Shown: positions 11,132 through 23,337 of the stretch, in pieces
How positions within the stretch are numbered: the first letter of the stretch is position 1
Layout: every line of letters starts with the position of its first letter
NCBI RefSeq assembly: GCF_035222375.1
Contig: NW_026946363.1
Coordinates: 7,726,838-7,790,837 of the forward strand
Direction of reading: 5' to 3'
Length of the DNA: 64,000 nt
From: Podospora pseudocomata
Lineage: Eukaryota > Ascomycota > Sordariomycetes > Sordariales > Podosporaceae
Made by a program: the position numbers and the translations under genes
The notes under the pieces: generated by a model
The model's input: only the letters and a program-made list of their open reading frames with translations
What the model was told of the DNA's origin: nothing
Database searches by the model: none

Positions 11132-11945
11132 TCAAAAGCTCGCCAAACACGGCTGCAAAAATACGGTGGCGAAGGAGGCAATAACCGCCACAAGGGCAAG
11201 ATGCAGTACTCCAAACGACAGCTGCTTCCGTGTCCTCTGCCCTCCATGTGTGGCGCCAGCACCTACCATCTTGGTGAGAGGTACAATCCCGTCTTCCTTG
11301 GCTGTCTTTCTGGCAATGTCTAAGCCTGGCAAACCATCTACACTTTCCGAATTCTTGAGCGCCCAGTACCTTTTTTTCGTCAGAAATACTTTAAAACGGT
11401 TACGGAAAGAGGTACGCTTACTTCTCTATGCTCTCCTTGGAATCTCCCTTGTCAAACCTGTCGGCCTTCCTCGCAAAGAATTCGTTCAAGGTTGTTCGCC
11501 AATCTTTGAATTCGAAATAAGGGACAGAGAAGCCACAACTGCTCCCAACCTGGTGCACATGGACAAGAATTATGCTTCTTGCTCCGGGAAGGAGCCTGAC
11601 CTCGTGCTTTTTGACAAAAGTATTGAAGGAGTCTGTTCCATTTTCGAGCACTGTGCCGTGGCCGAACAGGCGGACGATGCGTGGTGGCCCTTCAAATGCG
11701 TTGAACATGACGGTTATCCGTCCGTTATTCTTTTCGTACAGATGAGATATGGTCTCATTGCCGGAACCACTGAGATCGAGGTACCAGAAAGTCTTGGTGT
11801 CGAGGATGCCGAAATAGGGGCCGCCTTTAGGAGATATGTTGACATGTCCTTCCGGCGACAGAGGGGCGGTGGCCACCCAAAACACTTTTTGGGCCAGTAT
11901 CCATTTGACAAGCGACTCGGGAATTGTTTCGTAAAACTGCCCCAT
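11132..11945 (-). CDS. Pyridoxamine-phosphate-oxidase (PPOX)-like flavin-binding protein with C-terminal membrane tail
   Basis: Exons 11422-11945 and 11132-11369, with a 52-nt intron, encode 253 aa. The N-terminus G-Q-F-Y-E-T-I-P and the V-N-I-S-P-K-G motif are characteristic of fungal PPOX-like split-barrel proteins that bind FMN. The second exon begins Y-W-A-L-K-N and ends with a hydrophobic helix (about the last 25 residues), suggesting a tail anchor. I chose the ATG at 11945; another in-frame ATG lies three codons upstream at 11954. Function in vivo is unknown; vitamin B6 metabolism should not be assumed. Confidence 0.83.
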
Positions 11946-12546
11946 TGTGAACATGCAATGTGATGACAAGGATATAGAACGGCAAAGGTGGAAACCAAAC
12001 GGTGGGCACGGCTGACCACAGGTGTTCCTGATCGAGGGGCCGTAAATCAGGTAATTTACCAGCGGCGGTAAGTTAGAGGGACCGTGGTGCTATAAGAGTT
12101 TGAATAAGCGCGCATAGAATGAAGATAAAACAACCATTACAGAGCTGGAATAATATGATCGGATAGCGGGAGCTGTTTGGACATTGATAGCGATCAATCA
12201 CATTGCGACATCGCAGGCAGACATGCCCTGTAGTAAGACGGAGCAACCTGGAAGGCCTGCCCAAGTGCAACCCAATAATAGGCCGCTAAGAGCCGCCCGC
12301 CCACATTGTCCTGGACCACTGGGTACAACGTCATCACTCAGCCCTAACCCTGGGCGTTATGGTCTCGTCCCAATCAGAGAATGGCTATCGATAAGGCGGG
12401 TGATGGGAGCGGGGTTGCGCTGCGTACCACTTTGACATCTGCCCAACGACACAAACAGTGATAACCCGATCTCGAAACGACAGCAAAAGTCATAACCTTT
12501 CAGCATCTCATCAAGCATCTTTACCTGCTTCAAGACTCGGGCCGCG
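11946..12546. promoter_or_regulatory. Divergent intergenic region, PPOX-like / C2H2-like gene
   Basis: 600 bases between divergent starts, so both promoters lie here. No further coding signal or RNA gene is seen. Confidence 0.4.
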
Positions 12547-15091
12547 ATGAAGAGCTTTCTCCTCGGCCTGGCCGGCAAGCCATCACCGGAACCAGAGCCT
12601 GCCCGAACAGCGCAAGCTCCCGCTCTCAAAAGTGGGACTGACCTGGCCGATTCGATCACCGAAGGCATCAAAAAGCTTTCCACATCAGACCGGCAAAATG
12701 ATTCTCCAAACGAGCCGGCAGCTAGCAATAGCCAAGATGAAGCCGCAAAAACAAGGACGGCCTCACCAGACGACCGGGAGGATTGGAGCTCGGGTGACGA
12801 GACGGTCGTCGAGCAGACAGTTGCACATCCCAAGCAGGACATGATTGACCACATCATGAAGAGCTTGTGTACTTCCCTCGACACCAAAATCACTGAGTTG
12901 ACTCAGTTCGCCAGTCTCGCCAAAACTGAGAAGGCATTCAGTGTCACCGACTTGCCAGCAGCTCCCAAGAAGGGAAAGACACCTACGGCGGACAAGCCTC
13001 GAGAGCAGCAGGAAGGCAAAGAGACTCTGAAGGAGGAAAAGAAGAGCACCGAGGAGGAGGAAGTACCCAAGCCTATGAAGCTCTCTGACCTGTCTAAATC
13101 GAAGAAGCCAACCTCAACGTCTGCAGCTCCTCCTCCACCTCCTGCCCCAGCCCCCGGTGCTGAGCCTGAACAAGACTTTGCCTCGCTCATGCTAACTGCC
13201 AAATCTCAACCCTCTGCGGCCTCACCTAGTTTCCCGGCCACCTCTTTTGGCGCATTGCAGTTGGCGAGCATGCCGTTTATGGCCTCGGTCATGACAAATT
13301 TCCCTCAAATCGAACCTTCATCTACTCAGCGGCCTTCCCAAAGCTTTTCTCGTTCCATCAGACCGACGCAAACGCCAGCACCATATATCGCACCCGCCCC
13401 AAGCTTGCCTCTATCTCCGGCCCCTTCGCCGCCAGCAGGGGATCACCCATCACCACCATCCTCTGCAAAAAGGAATGCCAAGCGATCATTGGATGACGAG
13501 CTGCAAGGGCCAACAGCAGCTGATTTGCAGCCTCACTTTGGCCATGAAGAGGTCTATTCACGCAGAATTTCGGGTATTTCGGCTCCTTTTGGGTTTGGCC
13601 GTCCCAGTCCGAGAGCGCCCACTGTATCCTCACAGATGCCACAGTCGCGACAACTTCATACGGCTCCGCAACCTCGCGCACCCAACTTCCCACCAGGGCC
13701 GCCTGCTGCGTCTAGATCGATCCCGAGTGTCGACTCTTTCTTTAACGCCCCTCAACTTCCGAGAGATTCGTTTATTCCAGAGCAAGAATTATCTCCCAAA
13801 ACGGTAGGTGATGTTGCTACGCATGCTACTGCAAGGCGGCATCTCAGTGAAGCCGAGGTGGAGCCACCCGAAGACCACGACGGGAGACGCAAAAAGGCAC
13901 GGCGAGCCACGTCTGATAGCCCCGCCGGGCTGATGAGAAGCGGAAACAAGTTTGCCTGTCCCTACTTCAAGCGGAACCCTCGCAAATATCAGAAATGGAC
14001 GTCTTGCCCGGGCCCGGGATGGGAGGAAGTTCATCGAGTCAAGTATGTAGTTTCCTCGACGTCGATCTCGTGGTGTCTTTTATTAACCAGACAGCAGGAC
14101 TCATCTTTACAGACGACACAGGCTCCCAATCCAGTGTCCTCGTTGTTGGGACACCTTTGAGGAAGATACTATTCTTCAAAACCATCTCCAACAGGACCCG
14201 CCGTGCACCATGCAGCAAAACAGGATTCCACACGAAGGCTTCACCAAGGATCAGGAAAAGAAATTACGAAGCCGCAAAAAGGCCCAGCCAAACATGACGG
14301 ATGAAGATAAATGGGTTGAGATCTACATGATCCTGTTTCCAGACGATGATCCGGACTCTGTCCCCACACCATGTCTGTGAACCCCCTCGACCAAACTCCG
14401 CGCCGAGTTCTCGCGCTGACAAGTCACAGACTACGATGACCAGGACGACGATAACGCTACCCCTGCCTCGGGCTTGGGTTCTGGTTCGAGCGATCTGGAG
14501 GATTATGCAACGTTTCTCAGAAGAGAAATGCCAACTCTTGTTCGTCGTGAGCTCGAGGTGCTCTTTCAAAGCGAATCCCGAGATGTTGAGGACAGACTTC
14601 GATCCAAGGTGGAAGACATCATGGTCGGTCTCCAACCAAAGCTAATGAGCCTTTACCGCCAAAGCCAAATGCCACTCAGCGAATATGGTCCGCCGCAGGA
14701 CATTCCTCAATTGCAAATCCCGGCAGATCAACCAGCGCAGTGGGATACTTTGAGCAGCAGCGATCTCGCCACCCCTGCCATGTCGACTGGCACCGGAACA
14801 AGCATTGACCTGGGCACAGGGATGCATCCGACGTCCCCATATCAGCAAATGGCCGGCGGGGAGGGATTTGATTCTACCAATCTCGACTACAGCTCATTAG
14901 CAGGTCTCGAGTGGGATGGAAACCAGCTGCACTCCAGCACTGGCTATCAGTTTCAACAGCAGGCCCAGAACCTGAATTGGGATCAAGAGTTCAACAAGTT
15001 GCTCAGCCCTGTGGTGTATGCTCCGCTTAGTGGAGAACTCAATTTTGCCACTGGGTTTCAGGGAAACTTTCAAGGTTCATACCAGGGGTAA
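12547..15091 (+). CDS. Large C2H2-like zinc-finger protein, function unknown
   Basis: Exons 12547-14042, 14098-14372 and 14430-15091 (introns of 55 and 57 nt, the second with a CTGAC branch point) encode 810 aa. The first ~460 residues are Pro/Ser/Glu/Lys-rich and likely disordered. At about residues 470-540 a Cys/His block starts A-C-P-Y-F-K-R-N-P, continues with C-x-G-P-G-W and H-L-Y-R-R-H, then C-P-R-C-W and a final Cys. This pattern recurs in fungal zinc-finger proteins of unknown role. The C-terminal third is acidic then Gln/Ser-rich. A nuclear regulatory role is plausible but only inferred. Confidence 0.78.
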
Positions 15092-15459
15092 GGGGGTTGA
15101 AAACATGACCGGAAAACTTTGGGTCAATGGTTATGAGTTATGATAGCCTTTCTGTATTTTTGTCTGGTGATGAATGATCAGTAGCTGAAGAAATACAACA
15201 GCGTACATTTCCTATTTGAGTAGCTCGGGGTCGCATTGCCAGTGTCTTGTTGGTAGCGAAATAGCCGCCGGATATACTACCTTGCCTTGGTGCCGCGTGA
15301 AGCATTCAGCTAGCACAAGGTTGATATTTGTGTCTAGCAATGCTCCCGCTGTGGAACCACTATGGACAGATTGCACTTCTGATATTTGATAATAATGTCC
15401 TATCCAGCCGCTCGTGTCTTCGTGTCTATTGAATTTCACCTGACATCAAGCAAGTCACA
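15092..15459. other. Intergenic region, C2H2-like / SET gene
   Basis: 370 bases between tandem genes; terminator of the left gene and promoter of the right gene. Nothing else is seen. Confidence 0.4.
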
Positions 15460-16827
15460 ATGGCACTTTCAAGCATCTTATCTCTTGTCCTTCTAGCATC
15501 GGCAGGCAAGGCGAAACAAACAACAGCAACTGGGTTTCCCTCTGCAAAACAGCAATGTCCTCATCATCCAGCAGGCCGCTTGGAAACAGCTGCGCTGCTA
15601 CCGGTTTGTCCCCTTCCAGGGCACATTGGCGTCCTGTCCGATGAAAGCTCCAATGCCATCGCGTGGGACTACCCACCCAAGTGCATTTCACCTCCAGCAA
15701 AAGACAATACAACCGTCCCAAGAATCGACTGCCTGTTCACTTCGACCACCTTTCGCAATGGCCATGGCATCAGCTTGGTTTCTTCCACACTGACAACATC
15801 TCATATTGTCGGTGTTGGCTCATTTGATGATGAGGCCCCTCCGCTTGGGGTGCAGCGCCGCGAGAATCTCGGTCCTGCCTACGAGATTGTCCCGGTGGAA
15901 GGAAAAGGGTTGGGTGTTGTTGCTAAGCGCAAGATCAAGCGTGGAGAGATTGTCATGTCTGACTACCCTTCACTACTTATTGGGACAGGCTTCTTGGGCA
16001 CCGCACAGCCCCATCATAGGAGACGGATGCTCAAGCAAGCCATCAACCAGCTTCCCGATAAATTGAGGTCCAAGGTCAGGGGTTTGTCGAGAGGAGCAGA
16101 AAAGTACGAGGTGGACGCCATCTTGGGACCGAATGCCAATACGGTCATGATTGGAGAGCAAGACGGGGAGCAAATGCATGTCGGCCTGTTTGCTGAGGCT
16201 GCGAGGATAAACCATGGCTGCAGACCAAACGTTCACTCGAGGTTCTCAGAGAGGAGGTTGACAATGGAGATCATGGCCCATGTAGCCATCGAGCCGGGAG
16301 AGGAGATCTTGATGAGCTGTAAGTGCTGGACTATAGGGTATCCAACACACATGCATATTGCTAACTGATATGTGATAGATGTGCCCATCACAACTGTCCG
16401 TGATGAAAGACGAAAGTATCTCAAAGACCATTGGGGATTTGACTGCAAGTGTCAACTGTGTACTGGTACGAAGAATGAGATTGAGGAGTCAGAGTTCTAT
16501 CGACGCCGCCAAAAGAGTCTCAAGGAGAGTATTGAGAGCGCGCGTGCCGAAGGGTTCTTCAAGGATGCCATTGTCATGAGTGGCGAGTGGCATGAGTTTA
16601 GCGAGTGGGACATGGTTCCCCCCCTTGCGCCTGAGTATCATGATAGCCTGGCAAACTTGCATTACGCAAATGGGGATTTGTTCAATGCGACAAGATATGC
16701 GAGGATGGCATATGATGGGTGGGTGAGGTTTGGCAGTGTGGATGATGAAAAGTTGGAGCATTCGAGAACGGTGCTGGCAAAGATTGAAAAGGAGTTTGAG
16801 AAGAGTTTGAAGTTTGAGAAGGACTAA
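15460..16827 (+). CDS. SET-domain protein with predicted signal peptide
   Basis: Exons 15460-16318 and 16379-16827, with a 60-nt intron, encode 435 aa. The N-terminal ~20 residues form a typical secretion signal. The SET domain starts near residue 145 with G-K-G-L-G-V-V-A, contains the cofactor/substrate motif R-I-N-H-G-C-R-P-N (around residue 250), and continues across the splice into E-E-I-L-M-S-Y. A post-SET-like Cys cluster C-K-C-Q-L-C follows. SET proteins methylate lysines using S-adenosylmethionine. Fungi carry a subfamily with an apparent signal peptide whose location and target are not established. The order of domains supports SmyD/SET5-like ancestry. Confidence 0.85.
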
Positions 16828-17352
16828 CAACCAGGCGTGTATATTCTTTGGTTGAGATGTAAAATTTCATTCTTCTTGTCTGTTTGTTGATCACCGGAGC
16901 CAAAAGTCGTCGCCGAAAGAGAACCACAAAGCCCAGCCACACAGTTTGGTTGTCCACCGCATCGGCTTATTACAGGAATACCTGTGTCGATCGTCACATT
17001 TGTAAATATACCTTCCTAATAGACAAATCCCATGCATCGGTTCCGGCACCGGAGGCACGGGACAGATGCAAGAGGGGTTACATTGGTAGCTCAGCTCTAC
17101 TTTACGTGTATCGAAAGTGACAGAGGCAACCATTGTGTACAACCCTCATGATTCTACAAATAGCTTATGGCCTATGCTGGCTTGGTATGTGTCCTGCCAT
17201 TGTTGCAATCAGCTTACAAGATCATGCTGTAAGCCACGGGGTACTTGGGGAATGGTCCTAACGCCATGTATAAGGAGCTGATGCACAGGGCTAATTTGTC
17301 ACAGCATCTCACAACCTGGAAATCAGTGCAGAGCCGACTTGAAGATTTCAGC
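16828..17352. other. Intergenic region, SET / FAD oxidase gene
   Basis: 525 bases between tandem genes. I see no tRNA or other RNA and no convincing frame. An in-frame upstream ATG of the oxidase (17266) exists, but a start there would place the signal peptide internally. Confidence 0.4.
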
Positions 17353-19342
17353 ATGTGGTCTGTTACTGCGATAATCACTGCCACGCTTTTCGCGCAGGTG
17401 GCAATAGGTCAACCTCCGAATGACTCCCATTTTTCAGATGTCGACATCGACACTGTGGCTTCAGGGATCTTGGGCAGCCGAGGACCATCCACCAAACCAA
17501 CATCGCGTTGCAAAGCCTTCCCCGGAGAAACCGCGTGGCCATCTGTTTCGGATTGGGCCAGTTTAAATCGCACTCTAGGTGGGGTTTTGCTCAACCCTTC
17601 CCCCCCAGCCTCGGTGTGCTATCCGACTTCAGCAAGCTTCAACACCACGGCATGCAACTTTTTGTTTAATGGTTCTAGTCGAAGCACTTTCTGGTTTGAT
17701 GATCCGGTCACTGTTCAAGGGACCTGGCCTCAGGGTTTGACATGCCCCCTCGTGAGGAACCCTCAAGCTAATGCCACCTGTACGAGGGGAGGTTATCCTG
17801 TTTACGTGGTCAATGCTACACAACCGAAGCATGTTCAGTCAGCGGTGAATTTTGCAAGAGAAAATAACGTTCGGCTGATAATCAAGTATGTTTACTTGGC
17901 CGTCTGCATCTGTGTCTGCGCCTCCTGCTGACTGACGCATAGAAACACGGGTCATGACTTTCTTGCTCGCAACATCGGTGCGGGATCTCTGAGCATCTGG
18001 ACCCATAATCTGAGAGGTTTTGAGTTCATATCAGATTATAAGCAACCCGGAGGACGTTACCGAGGTCCTGCTGCGTGGGTTGGCGCTGGACTACAGGTCT
18101 ATGACGCGTTTAGATATGCACTGGCGCACAACATCACTCTACCTGCTGCTTCTTGTCTAACCATTGGGTCTTACGGAGGTTGGATATCGGGTGGAGGCCA
18201 CTCCCCTTTATCATCCAAGTATGGCCTAGGAGTAGACCAGGTTTTGGAGCTCAAGGTTGTGACAGCCGACGGAAAATATGTAACGGCAAACCCGACCAAA
18301 AACGAGGATCTGTTCTTTGCTTTACGAGGGGGTGGAGGCAGTGAGTGTTTTGCGTCTGCTGCACAACGTATGCCACCGAAGCTAACAGACAAACCAAGGC
18401 ACATATGGAGTGATAACCTCGGCCATTGTGAAAGCCCATCCTGCTATCAATCTGACCATCACGTCCTTCAACTTCAATCTCGGCAACACACCTTCTTTGA
18501 GCCCCTCCTCAAATCCAACCATTACCAACAGCACTGCATTTTGGCTAGGCTTCAACGCTATCTTTGCTTTTGCAATTCCTGTTGTAGATGCAGGGGGTTA
18601 TCTCTGGACAAATGGACTGCCTTCTGGTCCTGGCTTCGCCATGCAAGTCCAGGTGCAGATGCCGGGTTTGTCTCCAGGTGAAGCACTTGCTTTTACTCAA
18701 CCTCTCCTGGATGAGCTGAACGGCCTTGGGATACCTGTTGCAAACATCACCGTCCGCACCCAGGTTTACAGCAGCCAATCGTCGACCGGAGCAGGCGGTG
18801 CTCCAGGTGCAGGTGGATATTTTGCTTCTCGTCTGTTCCCGCGGGCGGCATACGTTGATCCTGTCCTATTCTCCAAAGCCATGAACGCCTCACGAGTATT
18901 GGTTGAAGCGGGGTATACGTTTCATGGACTCAACATGGCTCCCACGCTCGAAGCAGCAGGCCACCCTTACCCAGCAGGCGTCAACCCCGTATGGAGAGAA
19001 AGTGTCATGCACGCTGACATATTCGGATTCAGCAAGCTCAATCTTGGAACAGCCACTGATCAGCAGGTCATTGCAGCCCAGCTTGCTCTGACACAACTGA
19101 TGGAGCCCCTCAAGGAGGCAACGCCAGGGGGAGGGAGCTACCTCAATGAAGGGGATCCTCATGAGCCGAACTGGCAACAGTCATTCTATGGGGACAATTA
19201 TTCAAAGCTTGTCAGGGTGAAGAAGACTCGAGATCCTTGGGGTGTATTTTGGGCGCCGACCACCCCGGGAAGTGAAGAGTGGAAGATTGAGGGAGAAGGG
19301 GGGCTTTTGTGGAGGCAGAATGGTCGACTTTGTAGGGTGTAA
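17353..19342 (+). CDS. Secreted FAD-linked oxidase, VAO/BBE family (isoamyl-alcohol-oxidase-like)
   Basis: Exons 17353-17885, 17943-18340 and 18399-19342 (introns 57 and 58 nt) encode 624 aa. A signal peptide occupies about residues 1-19. The FAD-binding half has N-T-G-H-D-F, whose His is the usual covalent flavin attachment point, then S-I-W-T-H and the P-A-A-S-C...G-G-W-I-S-G-G-G-H segment. The C-terminal substrate region ends with the BBE-type signature around N-Y-S-K-L-V-R-V-K and D-P-W-G-V-F-W. These enzymes oxidise alcohols or sugars outside the cell and produce H2O2. Many N-glycosylation sites fit secretion. The exact substrate is unknown. Confidence 0.87.
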
Positions 19343-20022
19343 AAGTGTCAATGTTTGGAACATCGTTTGTTTATTGCGGCATGCACTTCGAGGGAAAAAA
19401 TTCGAAGATAGGTACCCACTCCACATGAGTGAAAGTTAAGAAGCTGAACATGACCAGACTCTGGTGTTTTACCGACATGGTATTTCATCTCTGCGTTTTC
19501 CTCAACTGTCTCCAACCCAGGAGGTGCATTTGGCCGAAGGATTGGCCAATCAATCTTCTCATCCGTCCCACCTGCATTATGTGCTTGGCGACGATGCAAC
19601 GCGATTGACACGTGCAGAAGAATGTGCATTTAATTGACTGTAGCATTCTCTGAGCTTATCCTTGCAAATGGAACCGTCCGCTCTCCGTCCCCCACCTCGG
19701 GTTTACCGGGCTAGATTGGAAAAGGAAGCAGCTCAACCGTCGTCGATATATGTGGGAACGATGTGGCAGGGAGACATGCCGATAACGCTGTGAATGCTCA
19801 CTTTATTGGATCCCGTGTAGACGGCCCTTGCCATCGGGGAGGAAGAGATGGAAACTCCAAGACGCAGCAAAACCGAGACCCCGGAAAGATGGATGCAACT
19901 CTGTCTTGTGCAAGCACGTGGCAAGGACTCGCCTTGTTCATAAAGATCATCTCCCCGCTCCCACCCAGACGTGATAGTTACTCGCCCCAGGTACCTTGTT
20001 TCCCCTGTGCCAAACCACCACC
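19343..20022. other. Intergenic region, FAD oxidase / glycerophosphodiesterase
   Basis: 680 bases between tandem genes. A CT-rich tract just before 20023 (19950-20020) is typical of fungal core promoters. No gene is supported. Confidence 0.4.
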
Positions 20023-21343
20023 ATGGCGACCTTTCAGAAGCTTGCGATCCTTTGCCTCGGTGCTTCCACTGTGTTTGCCGCCCCTAGCGACAGGCACAAT
20101 GGCAAGAAGACACCCAAGGTGTCGCCCATCAAGCAGATCTCTCTCGGACCGCGCCCCTACTGGCTCGTGGATCAGATGGACGAGGGGCCTCTCAAGAAGA
20201 AGCTCGCCTCTTGTTCAGAGAAGAGGATGAAGCCCAGCGACTGGAGCATTTCTCACCGTGGCGGTGGCACCCTTCAGTTCCCGGAGCATACCTACGACTC
20301 AATTATTGCTGGTGTCAGTGTTGCCCATTCACCCCTTAGGAAGAAGCTGTCTAACTTGAGCCCCTAAACAGACCAGAATGGGAGCCGGCATTCAGGAATG
20401 CGATGTCACCTTCACCAAAGATCTTCAACTCGTCTGCCGCCATGCCCAATGTGACTTGCACACCACAACCAACGTCGTTTCTCTCCCTGAACTTAATGCC
20501 AAGTGCACCACCCCCTTTCAGCCTGCGTCTGGGGACAGGCCTGCTAAGGCCAAGTGTTGCACTTCGGATTTCACTTTGGCAGAGATCAAGACGCTTTGTG
20601 CAAAGATGGACGCCTCGGATCCTAAAGCAACAACCCCGGAGGAGTATCTTGGTGGCACAGCAAGCTGGAGGACCGACCTCTACGCCAAAACCTGCAGCGA
20701 GGTGCCTACTCTCAAGGAATTCATCTCTCTGGTTGACGATCTCGGTCTCAAGTTCACGCCTGAGTTGAAGGCCCCCGAGGTGCCCATGCCCTTCAACGGC
20801 GGCAACTACACCCAGGCGGCCTATGCCCAACACATGATTGATGAGTTCAAGGCGGCCGGTATCAAGCCAGAGAGGGTGTGGCCACAATCTTTTGTGTATG
20901 ACGATGTCCTGTACTGGCTAAAGGCTGAGCCAAAATGGGGAAAGCAAGCCGTGTTGCTGGACGAGAGCGGCGATGAGCCAGGTACATTCCCCTCTGCTGT
21001 CGCGAGGCTCAAGGAGTACAAGAAGGCCGGTGTTAGGATTGTCGCTCCTCCTCTGCCCTACTTGGTCACCGTTGATAAGAAGGGGAAGATTGTGCCCAGC
21101 AGCTATGCCATCGAAGCCAAGAAACAGAAACTCGACATCATTACGTGGAGCTTGGAGAGGAGCGGTTGGCTTGGTGACGGCAGCGGAGGAGGATATTACT
21201 ATGCAAGCGTGGCCAATGTGACCAACGGCGAGGGAGATGTGTACAATCTGTTACATGTGTTGGCTCAGGATGTGGGAGTCATTGGCGTCTTTTCTGATTG
21301 GAGTGCCACGGTCACATACTATGCCAATTGCTTCGGCCTGTAG
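20023..21343 (+). CDS. Secreted glycerophosphodiester phosphodiesterase (GDPD)
   Basis: Exons 20023-20313 and 20372-21343, with a 58-nt phase-0 intron, encode 420 aa. A signal peptide (about 1-19) ends in V-F-A-A-P. The GDPD catalytic motif S-H-R-G-G-G (H78, R79) is in exon 1; the metal-binding E-C-D-V-T-F-T-K-D (E106, D108) and C-R-H-A-Q-C-D-L-H follow in exon 2. The enzyme hydrolyses glycerophosphodiesters to glycerol-3-phosphate and an alcohol; an extracellular role in phosphate or choline scavenging is likely. The ATG at 20023 sits in a strong context (CCACC before ATG). Confidence 0.9.
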
Positions 21344-21810
21344 TCGACCAAGCAACATACACGAGTATGAGCGAACTTGATCATATCTACATGTGCCTAC
21401 TGTTTTTGAGCCGTTCCATGTTCCTGTAATCACAGCTCGCCATCGACCGTCAGCCCAACTTTATTTGGTATTATCAATTGGTCTGTTGAGAAGCTCAGCC
21501 TATCATGTACAAAATCAGATGGAGAAGAAGCTACTGCAGATACATGTACCTATGTACCCAAGGAGGAATATAAACCAAGATCTTGACGCCAATCAGGATC
21601 GCCGCTTGATGGCCTGGTGACCAATGCTTTAGGCTCCAACAGCTCTTGGAATAAAAAGACCAATGAGAATGGGCTCAAGAACAGGCAGCTTCTTGGTGTG
21701 GGGTAAAAAGCAGACGTCCGCCTTCTGAGCCGTGTTAGAGGAAGTATAAGGAGACCACTCATTCCTCGACACAAGCACTCAATATTACATCCAACTTCAA
21801 CCTCAACAAC
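21344..21810. other. Intergenic region, GDPD / AAA ATPase 2
   Basis: 467 bases between tandem genes; no gene, repeat or RNA seen. Confidence 0.4.
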
Positions 21811-23337
21811 ATGGACACCATTGACAAGAACGAAAACCCTGCTCTGGCCTTTGAAGGCTGGACAGAGCATGCAAGTCGAGATCGCATCAGCACCGATACC
21901 AAGGTACACCAACTGCTCAGCGCTGCATACCCAGGTCACCATGTTACACGCACACAGACATCGTCCTGTGATCTTTTGGGTTTCGCTGACGCCGGCTACG
22001 CAACCAAAACCCCGGATCGTCCACGTGGCTACGACGCTATTCGCAAGTTTGTGGCCCCGAAACTTCGATACGAAAAGGGCAATGACAAACTTGAGGATGA
22101 GGTACGCTTTGGTGCCTGGAAATACGACTGGGAAAGCCACCAATTCCTGGTATATGAATTGTCATTCAGGGACTACCTGCTGAGCCGGGTCATACGGTTT
22201 CTCTATGTGATAACACCTCCTTCCGTGGACGGCGCGGTGGACATTGATGGCCACCATCTCAAGACCGATGAACTTCTTCTGGTAGCCGGGAAGTGGACGA
22301 AGGAGATGCACGATGAAATATGGGTCTTTGACAACCAGCAGTGGATGAAGGATAAGGAGTTATACCGGAGTGTTCTTGGAGCGTCGTGGGACGATGTCAT
22401 TCTTGACCCGAGCATAAAGTCGAGCCTGGCTCAAGATGTCGAGTCCTTCTTTAACAATCAGTCTTTGTATAAGACACTCCGGGTGCCATGGAAGCGCGGT
22501 GTGATTCTTCATGGGGTACCGGGAAATGGCAAGACCGTGTCTATCAAGGCAATCATCAACTCATTGGCGGCACGCAATCCTCCGGTCCCCGCCATGTACG
22601 TGAAATCGCTCGACGGATGTTCGCACCCAAAAGTCGCCATGCAGCAAATCTTTTCCAAGTCACGAATCGTCGCTCCATGCCTTCTGATCTTTGAGGACCT
22701 CGACAGCCTGGTCGAGGACAAGACACGCAGCTACTTCCTCAACGAGGTCGATGGACTTGACTCCAACGAGGGCATCCTAATGATAGGCTCGACCAATCAC
22801 CTTGAAGGGATCGATGCGGCTATCACAAAACGACCCAGCCGCTTTGACCGTAAATACCACTTCAAAGTTCCGGAGCACGCCTTGCGGATGGCTTACTGTC
22901 ACCATTGGCGCGAGAAAGTGCTAGATTCCCCTGCGTTTGCCTTCCCCGTGGAACTGTGCTCTGTGATAGCAGATCTCACGGATGGCTTCAGCTTTGCTTA
23001 TATCAAAGAGCTCTTCATCTCGTCTTTGCTTATGTTGGCCGGGGGTACTCGTGACATCGAGGCTGGGGGCGACAACATCTCAGGAGCAGCGTTGGATTCA
23101 AGCTCTGACGAGAACGAGGACAGTGACAGCTCTAACAAACCCGGACGCGTCATGCCTGCAGTGACAATTCCCAAGGAACTTGAAGGAGATCCCTTGCTTG
23201 CTGTTATCCTGGCTGAAGCCAAGTTGCTCTGGGAGCAAATGGAGAACGAGGAGACAGACGCCGTGAAGCGTAAAAAGGCAGCAACAGTATGCGCTCCGAG
23301 GTTGCCAGATTTTGTCTTTGGATTGCGTGATGATTGA
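21811..23337 (+). CDS. AAA+ ATPase, BCS1-like fungal family (intronless paralogue)
   Basis: A single exon encodes 508 aa, close in length to the 511-aa paralogue at 3456-5102. Walker A is G-V-P-G-N-G-K-T (from residue 235), Walker B L-I-F-E-D-L-D-S-L (about 292), followed by S-Y-F-L-N-E-V-D-G-L, S-T-N-H-L and R-P-S-R-F-D-R-K (about 342-349). Both copies share the N-terminal family domain, including E-I-W-V-F-D and V-P-W-K-R-G. The acidic Ser-rich insertion before the C-terminus is larger here. It lacks both introns of the other copy, which suggests retro-duplication or intron loss. Client unknown. Confidence 0.88.
   Translation: MDTIDKNENPALAFEGWTEHASRDRISTDTKVHQLLSAAYPGHHVTRTQTSSCDLLGFADAGYATKTPDRPRGYDAIRKFVAPKLRYEKGNDKLEDEVRFGAWKYDWESHQFLVYELSFRDYLLSRVIRFLYVITPPSVDGAVDIDGHHLKTDELLLVAGKWTKEMHDEIWVFDNQQWMKDKELYRSVLGASWDDVILDPSIKSSLAQDVESFFNNQSLYKTLRVPWKRGVILHGVPGNGKTVSIKAIINSLAARNPPVPAMYVKSLDGCSHPKVAMQQIFSKSRIVAPCLLIFEDLDSLVEDKTRSYFLNEVDGLDSNEGILMIGSTNHLEGIDAAITKRPSRFDRKYHFKVPEHALRMAYCHHWREKVLDSPAFAFPVELCSVIADLTDGFSFAYIKELFISSLLMLAGGTRDIEAGGDNISGAALDSSSDENEDSDSSNKPGRVMPAVTIPKELEGDPLLAVILAEAKLLWEQMENEETDAVKRKKAATVCAPRLPDFVFGLRDD

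Noticed and set aside
11106-11963. 285-codon plus-strand frame over the PPOX-like gene
   Set aside because: The minus strand carries a recognisable spliced PPOX-like protein; the plus frame is an antisense shadow.
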